Shown here: positions 42,396-51,441 of the stretch, in pieces | Numbering within the stretch: position 1 is the first letter of the stretch | How the letters are laid out: each line of letters starts with the position of its first letter | DNA from: Sphingobacterium sp. LZ7M1 | GTDB taxonomy: Bacteria > Bacteroidota > Bacteroidia > Sphingobacteriales > Sphingobacteriaceae | Direction of reading: 5' to 3' | Length of the DNA stretch: 64,000 bases | Assembly: GCF_024296865.1 (NCBI RefSeq) | Contig: NZ_CP101134.1 | Coordinates: 2,108,001-2,172,000 of the forward strand | Program-made: the position numbers and the translations under genes | The notes under the pieces: model-generated | Seen by the model: the letters and a program-made list of their open reading frames with translations, nothing else | Told to the model about the DNA's origin: nothing | Databases searched by the model: none

Positions 42396-43085
42396 ATGAA
42401 AAAGTTAAGTAGTATTGTTTTTGCAACATTGTTTGCAGTTGTAGGTTTCGCGAAGGAACCAGTTAATGACACCCCTTGGAAAACACAATTCATAGCGAAG
42501 AAAGCTTTCCAAGAAAGTTCCGAATTGAATCATTGGTTTGTTGGTGCAAGTGTGGGCGGTCAAATATATTTTGGTGACCATGACAAACAACTTTCTGTCG
42601 GAAAAAGAATCACGCCTCAGTTTGAGGTGTATGGAGGGAAATGGATTAACGAAAAATTTGCAATTAGACTTGGGCTGAACGGTTTACATTACAAAGGTCT
42701 GACCCAAACTAAAATGTACACAACTGGTGAAGTTTTTCATTCTGGTCAATCATTGGAGTACCAAAAATTTAACTTCATTAATGTTCATGCAGATTTTATG
42801 TTCAATTGGACTAATGATGCATTGGGCTATGACCCAAATCGTTTGTACAATCTAATTCCTTACGTGGGTATCGGTTTCGGAGCCGTATTGTCTGATCCAG
42901 GATCACTGAAATTCAGTCCTAACCTTGGAGCGCTGCAAACTTTCCGATTAACTGATAAGTTAGATTTCACATTGGATATCAGGGGTAACCTGTATGGTGA
43001 CGAATTCGATGGTGAAGTGGGAGGAAGGAATTTTGAAGGGGCCGTATCTACCTCGGTAGGTGTGAAGTATACCCTGAATAGGTAA
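42396..43085 (+). CDS. Outer-membrane beta-barrel protein
   Basis: From the ATG at 42396 (MKKLSSIVFATLFAVVGFA) the product is 229 residues; the in-frame upstream ATG at 42276 would hide the signal peptide. After a signal (1-19) it alternates hydrophobic and polar residues in an eight-stranded OmpA/OmpW-like barrel: HWFVGASVGGQIYFGDH, FEVYGGKWINEKFAIRLGL, LYNLIPYVGIGFGAVL, and a final SVGVKYTLNR. No OmpA peptidoglycan domain is attached. It likely has a structural or stress role in the outer membrane. Single gene with its own terminator. Confidence 0.82.
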   Translation: MKKLSSIVFATLFAVVGFAKEPVNDTPWKTQFIAKKAFQESSELNHWFVGASVGGQIYFGDHDKQLSVGKRITPQFEVYGGKWINEKFAIRLGLNGLHYKGLTQTKMYTTGEVFHSGQSLEYQKFNFINVHADFMFNWTNDALGYDPNRLYNLIPYVGIGFGAVLSDPGSLKFSPNLGALQTFRLTDKLDFTLDIRGNLYGDEFDGEVGGRNFEGAVSTSVGVKYTLNR

Positions 43086-43112
43086 GCTTAGATTCACTAA
43101 CTATTAATAATT

Positions 43113-43152
43113 AGCCTTGATCTCGCCCGATTTCAAGGCTTCTCTTTTTTTA
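43113..43152 (+). terminator. Intrinsic terminator
   Basis: AGCCTTGA pairs perfectly with TCAAGGCT across a 12-nt loop, followed by TCTCTTTTTTT. Confidence 0.8.
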
Positions 43153-43243
43153 TGCCTTCCAATCCCCAACAATCCTTCTTATTTTATCAAAAAAACTTAC
43201 CTTGGCACAGTATTTCTAGTTAATGCCTTATAATAAATTGAAT

Positions 43244-44191
43244 ATGAAAATAAATAATATATTGACCTTAGGATTCCTTGCCGGATTTCTTTTATTGTCA
43301 TCTTGTAACCAAAATACAAACTCGAAAAACAATGATGCCGAAGCCCTAGGTGAACCTACTGAAATTGCTGCCTATACCCCGCCAAAAGCTCCTGATAATA
43401 TCCAAGGGGAGGAGGCAAAGATCACTTATGTATTCAACCATTTTTGGGACAACTTCAATTTTAGGGATACCAGCAAGCTTTTTGACCCTAATTATGGGGA
43501 ACAAGCTGTCGCTGATTATATAGGACATTTTCCATTGGTGCAACCGGATACCCTGAAAGATGGAATAGAAAATCTGTTCAATGAAGCGAAGATCGAAAAC
43601 TCAGTTTTTGAATTCTTTAAGTACCAATTTGACAACTATCTTGGCAATCCTAATTCCCCAATGCGAAATGATCAGTATTATGAAACTTTTTTAGACTATT
43701 TGATCGGGTCAGGTAAGCTATCTCCAGATGAAAAGATTAAATATGAAACATTATTGCCCCTGTTAAGGAAAAATAAGCCGGGCAGCACAGCCACTGATTT
43801 CAGTTTCCTTACAGCAGATGGCTCTATTTCTTCCCTAAATGAAATCAAAGCGCCATTTACCATGCTTATCTTTTATGAGCCTGGTTGTAGTACTTGTGAA
43901 GAGGCTATAGGTCAGATAAAATCTAACCCTGGCTTTAATGCTGTCCTTGAAAAAGGTGCCCTTAAGATTTTAGCGCTTTACCCTGATGGTAATAAGGAGA
44001 TTTGGGAAAACTATCAAAAAAATATACCTAGCAACTGGATCAATGGCTTAGATGAAAATCAAACAGTCGTTACCAAAGGATTGTACATGATCAAAGCTAC
44101 ACCTACCATTTATTTAATGGATGAGAATAAAAAAGTCATATTGAAAGACACAAACTTGAATCAAGTCATCCAATTCTTCCAAAACATTTAG
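43244..44191 (+). CDS. DUF5106-thioredoxin lipoprotein
   Basis: From the ATG at 43244 (MKINNILTLG) the product is 315 residues with a lipoprotein signal ending LLSSC. The first half (about 60-180) is a helical DUF5106-like domain (ITYVFNHFWDNFNFRDTSKL). The second is a thioredoxin-like domain with FEPGCSTCEEA-type active site; the sequence here is FYEPGCSTCEEAI, that is C-S-T-C. The last strands contain KATPTIYLMDENK, where the cis-Pro of thioredoxins is expected. It should be a periplasmic thiol-disulfide protein of the TlpA/ResA kind. No cytochrome-maturation genes are nearby. Confidence 0.85.
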   Translation: MKINNILTLGFLAGFLLLSSCNQNTNSKNNDAEALGEPTEIAAYTPPKAPDNIQGEEAKITYVFNHFWDNFNFRDTSKLFDPNYGEQAVADYIGHFPLVQPDTLKDGIENLFNEAKIENSVFEFFKYQFDNYLGNPNSPMRNDQYYETFLDYLIGSGKLSPDEKIKYETLLPLLRKNKPGSTATDFSFLTADGSISSLNEIKAPFTMLIFYEPGCSTCEEAIGQIKSNPGFNAVLEKGALKILALYPDGNKEIWENYQKNIPSNWINGLDENQTVVTKGLYMIKATPTIYLMDENKKVILKDTNLNQVIQFFQNI

Positions 44192-44230
44192 TGTTAAATA
44201 ATATGTGTCTTTTAATGGTATGGTTAGATT

Positions 44231-44301
44231 GAACCAAGATGTTCGGGATTCGAGGATGGACCACGATCTGGGAATGAACCAAGATGTTCGGGATGAGGGG
44301 A
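44231..44301. repeat. 45-bp-period dispersed repeat next to IS110
   Basis: GAACCAAGATGTTCGGGAT occurs at 44231 and 44276, 45 bp apart. The pair aligns, in reverse complement, with the 45-bp units upstream of kdp (29690-29779). It directly precedes the IS element. Confidence 0.6.
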
Positions 44302-44414
44302 TCGGCTCCGCTCACCTATCGGATGGGCCAAGATCGTGTCCATCTTGTCGCTGGAAAGGTAGCCGATTTTGTAGGCCTTATGTTTGTATCTAGGACGTGC
44401 TAATACAAAGAGAT

Positions 44415-44480
44415 AGCATAAGATTATTTGTTTATATTTTTATATAACCAAAATAACAACATAAATCCTAATCTTATGCT
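44415..44480 (+). promoter_or_regulatory. 12-bp inverted repeat sequestering the IS110 transposase start
   Basis: AGCATAAGATTA (44415-44426) is the exact complement of TAATCTTATGCT (44469-44480). The second arm contains the presumed ATG (44476-44478). Transcripts reading in from outside would fold it and hide the start codon. Confidence 0.65.
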
Positions 44481-45558
44481 ACGACAAAATACGGATTTAA
44501 ATTTTGATGGACAACCGATCTATATCGGAATAGATGTCCATCTAAAGAGCTGGAACGTTGCGATCTACAGCAAGGACCTGTTCCTTAAGTGCATCCACCA
44601 GGAATCCAACGTGGGGGTCCTGGTGAACCATCTCTGGAAAAATTATCCCGGAGCCTCCTACCATTCGGTATATGAGGCGGGGTTCTGCGGTTTCTGGATC
44701 CATCGCGAACTCCAGGCGCACGGGGTCCACAACATCGTGGTCAATCCCGCCGATGTCCCCAGCACCCAGAAGGAGCTGCTCCACAAGAGCGATCCGATAG
44801 ATAGCAAGAAACTGGGCAGGGCCCTTCGGGCCGGTGTCTTACGGGGGATATACGTCCCTTCGCCCGATTGTGAGGACGCCAGGTCCCTAGTGCGGCTGCG
44901 CCATTCCACGGTGAGGGAGATCGGCAGGATGAAGAACCGGCTGAAGTCATTCCTGTACACCAATGGCATCAGCTACCCCGAGGCCTTCCTGCACAACGGG
45001 ACGCACTGGTCCAGGCGGTTCATGGCGTGGCTGAAGGAGGATGTCCACATCAAGGGCGAATTTGGCAGGCGGACGCTGGAGCTGCTGGTCCGGAAAGTGG
45101 AGTACCACAGGGGATTCCTGCTGGAGCTGAACCGGGAACTCAGGAGCATGATGGCCCAGCAGGTGCATGCCGTGGACTACGCGCTGCTGCGCTCTGTCCC
45201 GGGCATCGGTCCGGTGACGGCCATGAGCCTGCTGGTCGAGCTGGAGGACATCCGGCGGTTCGCCAACAGCGACCACCTGGCCAGCTTTATCGGCATCGTG
45301 CCGACCAGGCACAGTTCAGGTGAGCGTGACCCGGACGGAGAACTGACCTTCCGCAGGCACGAGCTGCTGAGGCGGATGCTGGTCGAGGCATCCTGGATCG
45401 CCGTGCGGAACGACCCGGTGCTGGCCCTGGGCTTTTCAAAGGCCTGCCTGAAGATGAAAAAGAACCTGGCGATCATCAAGGTCGCAAGGAAACTGGTCAA
45501 CCGGATAGCGTATGTGCTGAGGACCAGGGAAAAATATGTTATTGGAGTAGTGAAATGA
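44476..45558 (+). mobile_element. IS110-family transposase/recombinase gene
   Basis: The product from the ATG at 44476 is 360 residues. The N-terminal DEDD RuvC-like domain shows IGIDVHLKSWNVAI, the YEAGFCGF acidic position, NPADVPST and KSDPIDSKKL. The C-terminal Transposase_20 part has LLRSVPGIGPVTAMSLLVEL and FIGIVPTRHSSGERD, with the probable catalytic Ser in the SSG motif. IS110-type enzymes use a bridge (guide) RNA encoded in the element's non-coding end. Base composition is clearly G+C-richer than in flanking genes, a sign of recent transfer. Element ends cannot be set from one copy; dispersed repeats lie on both sides (44231-44301, 45944-46212), a typical target. An earlier in-frame ATG at 44428 lies before the inverted repeat. 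Confidence 0.9.
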
Positions 45559-45585
45559 CGGTACTTGGATAGACACAAAAAAATT

Positions 45586-45646
45586 GGGTGACCGCTATTC
45601 GCCCCTTGCGGCATTGCGTCCGCTCTCATTGTAGTTTGCGGCACCC
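45586..45646 (+). ncRNA. Candidate structured RNA downstream of the IS110 transposase
   Basis: GGGTGACCGC pairs with GCGGCACCC (one bulge) and encloses a second GCGG/CCGC hairpin. The segment starts 28 bp after the transposase stop. It is G+C-rich like the transposase but unlike the host DNA. In IS1111-type members of this family the guide RNA lies at this place. Extent and role are inference. Confidence 0.4.
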
Positions 45647-45840
45647 ATACTTTACAAACTGAAAAAGACACTGCAGCCATAGGTCTGCTCATAGAAGGTT
45701 GTTTGAAAAGTAACTGTCATATCGCAGCTGTTGGAAAAACCATCAGCTGGGCAACCTTTGGCCCAAAGCAAGGGAAAGGGAAAGGAAAAACAACCATAGA
45801 GGCAAATAATCAAGAAAAAATTTGGAATACAACATAGAAG

Positions 45841-45859
45841 GGGCTTATTGCATAAGCCC
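45841..45859. other. Hairpin GGGCTTA-TTGCA-TAAGCCC
   Basis: A 7-bp perfect stem in the non-coding stretch after the IS element. No T-run. It may mark the element's right end or be part of the adjacent repeat. Confidence 0.35.
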
Positions 45860-45943
45860 GTCTGCTGCAATCCTAACATCAATATCACTCATTAGGGTGA
45901 TTAACTCCTTTTTCCTTTTAGGACAGATAATAAATCCCCAGTG

Positions 45944-46212
45944 GGGGTGGAATCTTTGTAGAATCTGGATATTTGATATGACCAACCCACAGCGTGGATG
46001 AAATATTTTTCTATACCCTTTCTGTGTCACCCTGAGGGCACCCCGAAGGGTCTCGGAACTATCCATACTACATTTGAAATAGTTCCATCATCTTACGATT
46101 TCGTGATGACAACGATCCTAAAAAACTCCGAAAAGTAGATTCTTCGTTTCACTCTGAATCCCTCTTTATCGCATTTTGATTCTGAACGAATAGTGAAGAA
46201 TCTTTACGGTTC
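45944..46212. repeat. Dispersed REP-like repeat, copy B
   Basis: It aligns with 14670-14907 and has in addition a block at 46026-46059 (CACCCTGAGGGCACCCCGAAG then GGTCTCGGAAC) whose inverted form is at 15024-15056. Immediately downstream is a perfect hairpin CCTGGACC-GAA-GGTCCAGG (46235-46253). Non-coding DNA continues to 46658 with no gene I can support; open frames there do not look coding. Confidence 0.7.
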
Positions 46213-46658
46213 ATGCCTCAATGGGTCATGCAATCCTGGACCGAAGGTCCAGGAACTGTACGCGAAATGCAATCCTCAACAAAATCAATGATGTATGCGT
46301 TATTCTGAAATCTATCCTTCGTACCAAAGAAATTAATGTTGGATATCTCTGGCTATCCAGACCCACAATTTTTTTCCGAAGATTATTTTTGACATATTGC
46401 CCTCGATGGAATAAGTCCAAAAAAGCCAAAGTGTCCTTGCACAGGTCTCATATCTCCAATCTATTCATCCCTAACTCCTTTACTTTGAGGGAGATTCTGT
46501 ACGCTTAATTTTCCTGTATATAAATTGTATATAAGCCAAAAATGCCTTGTATACGCTTTGTCATTCTATATTTTCTTGCTTTTAGGGCTTTATCCTGACC
46601 TTTATCCCATCAATAGAAAATAGAAACAAATTAATTTTTAAACTTATAAAAATAGCAC

Positions 46659-47063
46659 ATGATGAAGAAGCATTTAAGTTGGATAGCCATTGTATTATCG
46701 GTTTTGATTTTTTCTGCCTGTACAGGTCAAAAGGGAGATGTGACCAAAGATCCTAAATACGCGGATATCGCAAACAATATTTTCATTACCAAAGAACCCC
46801 TTTATTACTATCATTACACGCATTCGGATGGTGGAAAATCTGGATATTTTCTTTCAGCAGAGAACAGTATGCCGAATGCAGAACTGAAATCTGAAATTCC
46901 AGTAGGTGGACATGTCAAGATTTCAAAAGTATTGGAGGTTCCACAGCAAGGCGGAAATGTGCAGGTCATGGTACAAGGTGAAGTGATCAATGCTGGACAG
47001 GCAGGAATGGAATACATGGCTATTTATGAAGATATCAAGCCTGCCCTAAGAATAAATGAGTAG
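46659..47063 (+). CDS. Small lipoprotein of unknown function
   Basis: The 134-residue product (start at 46659 or one codon later) has a lipoprotein signal ending FSAC (Cys21). The mature part is short and beta-rich: LYYYHYTHSDGGKSGYFLSAENSMP, VGGHVKISKVLEVPQQGGNVQVMVQGEV. This could be an OB- or SH3-like fold, but I do not recognise a family. Single gene with a strong terminator 58 bp after the stop. Confidence 0.72.
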   Translation: MMKKHLSWIAIVLSVLIFSACTGQKGDVTKDPKYADIANNIFITKEPLYYYHYTHSDGGKSGYFLSAENSMPNAELKSEIPVGGHVKISKVLEVPQQGGNVQVMVQGEVINAGQAGMEYMAIYEDIKPALRINE

Positions 47064-47121
47064 ATTTTTTACGGTCAATTATTCATTTTTATTGGCTTTT
47101 ATAGACTAATAATGAGAGAAG

Positions 47122-47147
47122 AAGCGCGATTTTCGCGCTTTTTTTAT
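47122..47147 (+). terminator. Intrinsic terminator
   Basis: AAGCGCGA pairs perfectly with TCGCGCTT across a TTT loop and is followed by seven T residues. Confidence 0.9.
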
Positions 47148-47331
47148 TGAGATAAAGTAAATTCTTAAAACCTCGCATTCATTTAAGGAGATTTATACCG
47201 GATTCTTTGGAATTCCAATTATTAATGCCTTACATTTGTGCAGTTTACCCTCCCAATAAGATTTTATTGTCTGGATATACGCTTTGATTTTTAATGATTT
47301 GCTTACAGCAATTTAATTTATTTGTCAGTTT

Positions 47332-48546
47332 ATGCCAAAACAATCATTCTCATACGATCAATCGAAAACTTCTTACCCAATCCTCCTTGCTATCGCCCTT
47401 GCCCATCTTTCCAATGATATGATCCAAGCGATTATTCCCGCTTCATATCCACTATTGAAAGAAAACTTTCATCTGAGCTTTGCGCAGATTGGCGTGATTA
47501 CATTCTGTTTCCAACTGTCTTCCTCTTTATTGCAGCCAGTTGTGGGCGCTTATACTGATAAGCATCCCAAACCATATTCCCAACTGATCGGCATGATGTT
47601 CAGTATTATTGGGGTTATTGCATTAGCCTATTCCAATAATTATTATTCGGTATTGTTTTCGGTAACTATGGTTGGTATTGGATCTTCCATTTTCCATCCT
47701 GAATCTTCTCGGGTGGCTTTTTTATCCTCTGGTGGGAAAAGGAGCTTGGCACAGTCCATTTTTCAGATCGGAGGAAATACAGGCTCTGCACTGGCACCCT
47801 TATTACTGGCCTTGTTTGTCGTTCCGCATGGTCAACGTTATATTTTATGGTTCCTATTGGTAGGTGTGTTTGCGCAGATCGTCCTTTCCTACATTGCGGT
47901 TTGGTACAAGCAGGTCCTGACTGCCGTAAAGGGACAGGCCAAAAAAATGGTCAAATTGCCTGACCTATCGAATGCTACGATCAACTTTTCCATCTTTATC
48001 CTTTTGCTGTTGATATTTTCTAAATACGTCTATATTGCCAGCATTACCAGTTACCTGCAATTTTACCTGATGGAAAAATTTGCCATCAGCGATGTACAGT
48101 CACAGGTATATCTATTTTATTTCTTGATAGCTATTGCTTTGGGAACCCTGTTTGGAGGCTTTTTAGGAGATTATTTGGGCAGGAAGTATATCATTTGGTT
48201 TTCCGTTCTTGGCTGTGCGCCATTCAGTCTGTTGTTGCCTTTCGCTAGCCTTTTTTGGTCCGGCATATTGGTATTTATCATAGGGCTGATCATGGCTTCT
48301 GCCTTTCCATCTATCTTAGTCTATGCACAGGAACTCTTACCGAGAAAGTTAGGGATGGTTTCCGGACTTTTTTATGGATTTGCATTCGGAATGGGAGGGA
48401 TAGGAGCAGCAATCCTAGGTTATTGGGCGGATCATACCTCACTGGAAAATATCTATATGGTATGTGCGTATCTGCCTTTAATTGGCATCACGGCATATTT
48501 CCTTCCTAATATGAAAAAAGTGAAGTTTAAGGAATCATTGGATTAA
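47332..48546 (+). CDS. MFS transporter, fosmidomycin-resistance (Fsr) type
   Basis: The 404-residue product has twelve predicted transmembrane helices and the Fsr-like N-terminal pattern AHLSNDMIQAIIPASYPLLKE. Also present are an MFS loop-2/3 D-x-H-x-K-P (YTDKHPKPY) and FHPESSRVAFLSSGGKRSLAQSIFQIGGNTGSALAP. Fsr-type pumps are proton-driven exporters of fosmidomycin and other small compounds; physiological substrate unknown. Inner membrane. It ends with a 12-bp overlap with a convergent methyltransferase gene. Confidence 0.9.
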   Translation: MPKQSFSYDQSKTSYPILLAIALAHLSNDMIQAIIPASYPLLKENFHLSFAQIGVITFCFQLSSSLLQPVVGAYTDKHPKPYSQLIGMMFSIIGVIALAYSNNYYSVLFSVTMVGIGSSIFHPESSRVAFLSSGGKRSLAQSIFQIGGNTGSALAPLLLALFVVPHGQRYILWFLLVGVFAQIVLSYIAVWYKQVLTAVKGQAKKMVKLPDLSNATINFSIFILLLLIFSKYVYIASITSYLQFYLMEKFAISDVQSQVYLFYFLIAIALGTLFGGFLGDYLGRKYIIWFSVLGCAPFSLLLPFASLFWSGILVFIIGLIMASAFPSILVYAQELLPRKLGMVSGLFYGFAFGMGGIGAAILGYWADHTSLENIYMVCAYLPLIGITAYFLPNMKKVKFKESLD

Positions 48547-49143
48547 CTGAGCGATCCAAACTGTAGCACCGCCACATTCGGGATCTTCAACGCTATGCTG
48601 GATAAGTTTAAATTGATGTACCGACAATAGCTCTTGGTACTTTTCAGGAGATAAGGAAGCATGATATAAATTCTGCCCATAATTTTCACTCCAAACTTCC
48701 GCATGCTCATTGCCAGTGGTAAACATCAATATTCCATTAGGCTCCAAAAGTTCTTGGAATATGGTGAACATATTTTCTTGGTCCTTTGCCTCCAGATGAA
48801 AGAAACTGTGCCAAGCAATGATGGCATGAAACTTTTGATCTAGGTTCAATTGGCGCATATCCATCAATAGGAAATCATCTTCAGGAAAGTTTTTTCTGGC
48901 GATAGCCAGCATTTTTTCACTGGCATCTACGCCAAGCAGTTTATGTCCCCTTTTTTTGAAATATTCGAAGATCGGTTTCCCGGAGCCACAACCCAGATCC
49001 AATATTTTTACTGCTTTTGGAATCAACGAGCAGATCGATTCTAGATACTTTTCTTCCATCAGGTTCTGGCTTCTATTTTCATAGAAGCTTTCCCCAATGA
49101 TATCATATACCTTAAATACATCTTTCCGCTCTTTATTCGACAT
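48535..49143 (-). CDS. Class I SAM-dependent methyltransferase
   Basis: The 202-residue product has the SAM-binding set: VKILDLGCGSGKPIFEYF (motif I), LGVDASEKMLAIARKNF (motif II) and FHAIIAWHSFFHLEAKDQENMF (post-II). Substrate unknown; small-molecule methyltransferases of this size are common. Cytoplasmic. It follows the DUF4230 gene by 7 bp and so is probably co-transcribed. Its 3' end overlaps the MFS gene by 12 bp. Confidence 0.9.
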   Translation of the reverse strand: MSNKERKDVFKVYDIIGESFYENRSQNLMEEKYLESICSLIPKAVKILDLGCGSGKPIFEYFKKRGHKLLGVDASEKMLAIARKNFPEDDFLLMDMRQLNLDQKFHAIIAWHSFFHLEAKDQENMFTIFQELLEPNGILMFTTGNEHAEVWSENYGQNLYHASLSPEKYQELLSVHQFKLIQHSVEDPECGGATVWIAQLIQ

Positions 49144-49150
49144 CCTTGTG

Positions 49151-49711
49151 CTAATAAAAAGTTAAATTGATTTTTGTATAGCCTAATCCTTCTAATAAAG
49201 GACGCAATACATGCGTAGCGTTGTTTTTGGTCTGTTCCAAAATATCAGACTTCTTAACCTGATTGGTGATTTCTTGCTCAGCCGCCTTAAAAGCTTCATC
49301 TACCAAGGTCGCCTCCCTAAAAAATGCCATTTTAGTATCATACACCTTTGAAGCTTTGTGGTCTATTTTTACATAGCAGATTTCTGGTTTCGGTAAACTA
49401 ATGGTAACTGAATCATCGATGACCTTTACATCTTCTGCTTTCAGTTTTCCCAAGTCAATACAACCAACCGCATCCGCTTTGATGATCAACAAAACACTGG
49501 CATCGGGAAGATATGCTGTCATATTCTTATGCTCCACGACATCGCTCAAGCGATATTTTACAAGTTCTAGTTTACCCATTGACTCGATTTTCTCCACTAG
49601 TATCTGGTGATTGGTCTCTTTTGTGGGAGCTGGTTTTATCCTTTCCCATACAAACCAAGTGATTCCAATGATCAATCCTAGAACGATTAATACTTTCAAT
49701 ATCTTTGTCAT
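49151..49711 (-). CDS. DUF4230 membrane-anchored protein
   Basis: The 186-residue product has one N-terminal transmembrane helix (about 5-22) and a DUF4230 domain. Features are a strand-helix core with KLELVKYRLSDVVEHK, VLLIIKADAVGCIDLGKLKAEDVKV and SVTISLPKPEICYVKIDHKASKVYD, then a C-terminal helix ending LRPLLEGLGYTKINLTF. Function unknown; the domain should face the periplasm. It shares a transcript with the methyltransferase. Confidence 0.85.
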   Translation of the reverse strand: MTKILKVLIVLGLIIGITWFVWERIKPAPTKETNHQILVEKIESMGKLELVKYRLSDVVEHKNMTAYLPDASVLLIIKADAVGCIDLGKLKAEDVKVIDDSVTISLPKPEICYVKIDHKASKVYDTKMAFFREATLVDEAFKAAEQEITNQVKKSDILEQTKNNATHVLRPLLEGLGYTKINLTFY

Positions 49712-49929
49712 AACCTGCTGTTCTCAAAATATAGACCATTCTACAAAATTAATGTCAAGAAACTGTAATGCTATCATTATGACTTGATTAGTAACCATTT
49801 AATTACAATTCCCTAATCTAATTACCCAAAACATGACATAATGTTTGTCGATTTTATATATATCTATTAAACGGATTTAGCATGACAGCTTAGATTTTAT
49901 TATTTTTATGTAACCCAATTTTTGAATCG

Positions 49930-51441
49930 ATGAAGAGCGTTATCCAACATCATTTAGCACTAAAATTTACAAATTTATTATGGATTGGTTTAATCCTAAG
50001 TGGATTGCTTTTTTCATCTGGTCTTACTGCCCAAACAATCTATAGCATAGATCAGGTGCCTAATCCTAAATCTAAAGGTCAAGATTACTACGTCAGTGAC
50101 CCAGATGGGATATTGGGTAGCTATACAGTCAGTTTACTGGATAGTATATCCTTAGATATCGAAAAACAGACAGGAGCAGAATATAGCATAGTGCTTGTCA
50201 ATGATTATCTATCGGATGATGATTTTCAATTTGCCTTTGATTTGTTCAATAAATGGGGGATAGGAAACAAACAGGCCAATAATGGCCTTTTGCTGTTCAT
50301 TGCTAAAGAAAAACGTCAATACCGTTTTATTTCTGGCTACGGAATGGAAAGGATCTTTCCTGATATCTATCTTAAACAGGTAGGTGAAAAATATCTGGTA
50401 CCCAATTTTAAAGAGGGAAATTATGAAATCGGATTACTACAGGCAAGTGAATTTATTTCCAAAATCCTAAAATCACCTAACTCGCTGGAAGAATTAAAAT
50501 CCATGATGCCCGAAGCTATTCCATTTTTTAGCTTTCAAAATCCGTATTTCAAAAATAGTCTTTTAGTGATAGGTTTTTTTTTGCTCCTCTATATCTACAT
50601 ACATTTAATAGGTAAACGGTTAAAAACTGACAAACAAAAACTAAAGCCCATAGCTCCGTTTTTCTACGGATTAGGCTGTATGGGATTCTTAATGTTTGTT
50701 TCTATTTTCATTTTCGCATTTATATTTAAAAACTTCGAACAAGTCTATCAGGCAAAGAATACACCATATTTCTTGTTTGTTTTTTGGGGTTTGGTCCTGT
50801 GGATGAAAATCCATGATACCCAAGAAGCTATCAAAAAGAGCTATGTGGATGAGAAAGAAAAAGGAATAGCGCTGAAAAAATTTGCAGGCTTGACTTTAAT
50901 TCCTTCCATCTTAGCGCCATTAGCGCTATTCAATATGGGCGGTATCCTGTTCCGTCTGAATAAATATAAACATCGTTATGATCCACCCGATAACTCTGGG
51001 GATTGGGAAAGAATTGTAAGAACCTCCAAAAAGGCTGAAACTAGCCAGTATCTGAACAAAGGGCAAATAAAAGAAGAAAAGATTGGGTCACGGCGATATG
51101 AGATCTGGAAAAACAATATATCCCAAGAGATCAAGTTAATTCCATGGGATGTCAACAAGCGGCTTTATGAATGTCCGGACTGTCATTTTTTTACCTTGGA
51201 GAAGGATAAAGAAAAAGTTATCAAGAAAGCAACCTATACGAGTTCTGGTGAAGGTGAAAAGATCGACAAATGCGAAAACTGTGATTACATGATCGTATTG
51301 GGCACCTATATCATTCCAAAATTAGAAAGAAGTTCAGGGGGCAGTGGTTCATCTGCTGGAGGCGGAGGCGGATCCTCTGGTGGTGGTGGTTCCTTTGGTG
51401 GTGGTTCTTCAGGAGGAGGTGGAGCTGGCGGACGCTGGTAG
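49930..51441 (+). CDS. TPM domain protein (YgcG/Psb32 type) with Gly/Ser-rich tail
   Basis: The 503-residue product has a signal peptide (about 1-34). A TPM domain (about 45-180) follows, with VSDPDGILGSYTVSLLDSISLDIEKQTG and NGLLLFIAKEKRQYRFISGYGMERIFPD. Then come several transmembrane helices (about 212-232, 250-275, 285-300, 320-340) and a domain with paired Cys (CPDCHFF, CENCDYM) that looks like a zinc ribbon. The tail (about 460-503) is almost only Gly and Ser, ending GGRW. TPM proteins are membrane-associated; phosphatase and chaperone roles have been proposed. The low-complexity tail overlaps a convergent gene by 33 bp. Confidence 0.87.
   Translation: MKSVIQHHLALKFTNLLWIGLILSGLLFSSGLTAQTIYSIDQVPNPKSKGQDYYVSDPDGILGSYTVSLLDSISLDIEKQTGAEYSIVLVNDYLSDDDFQFAFDLFNKWGIGNKQANNGLLLFIAKEKRQYRFISGYGMERIFPDIYLKQVGEKYLVPNFKEGNYEIGLLQASEFISKILKSPNSLEELKSMMPEAIPFFSFQNPYFKNSLLVIGFFLLLYIYIHLIGKRLKTDKQKLKPIAPFFYGLGCMGFLMFVSIFIFAFIFKNFEQVYQAKNTPYFLFVFWGLVLWMKIHDTQEAIKKSYVDEKEKGIALKKFAGLTLIPSILAPLALFNMGGILFRLNKYKHRYDPPDNSGDWERIVRTSKKAETSQYLNKGQIKEEKIGSRRYEIWKNNISQEIKLIPWDVNKRLYECPDCHFFTLEKDKEKVIKKATYTSSGEGEKIDKCENCDYMIVLGTYIIPKLERSSGGSGSSAGGGGGSSGGGGSFGGGSSGGGGAGGRW

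Noticed and set aside
43202..43218. Sigma-54-like sequence TTGGCAC-N5-TTCT before the DUF5106 gene
   Set aside because: The minus-24 half is good but the minus-12 half lacks the required GC, so it is probably chance.
45652..45888. Minus-strand open frame after the IS element
   Set aside because: Composition and start context are poor and it spans hairpins and likely element ends; no family resemblance.
46221..46508. 95-codon open frame in the non-coding stretch after IS110
   Set aside because: It begins inside the REP-like repeat, includes a perfect hairpin, has no domain character and no plausible start context.
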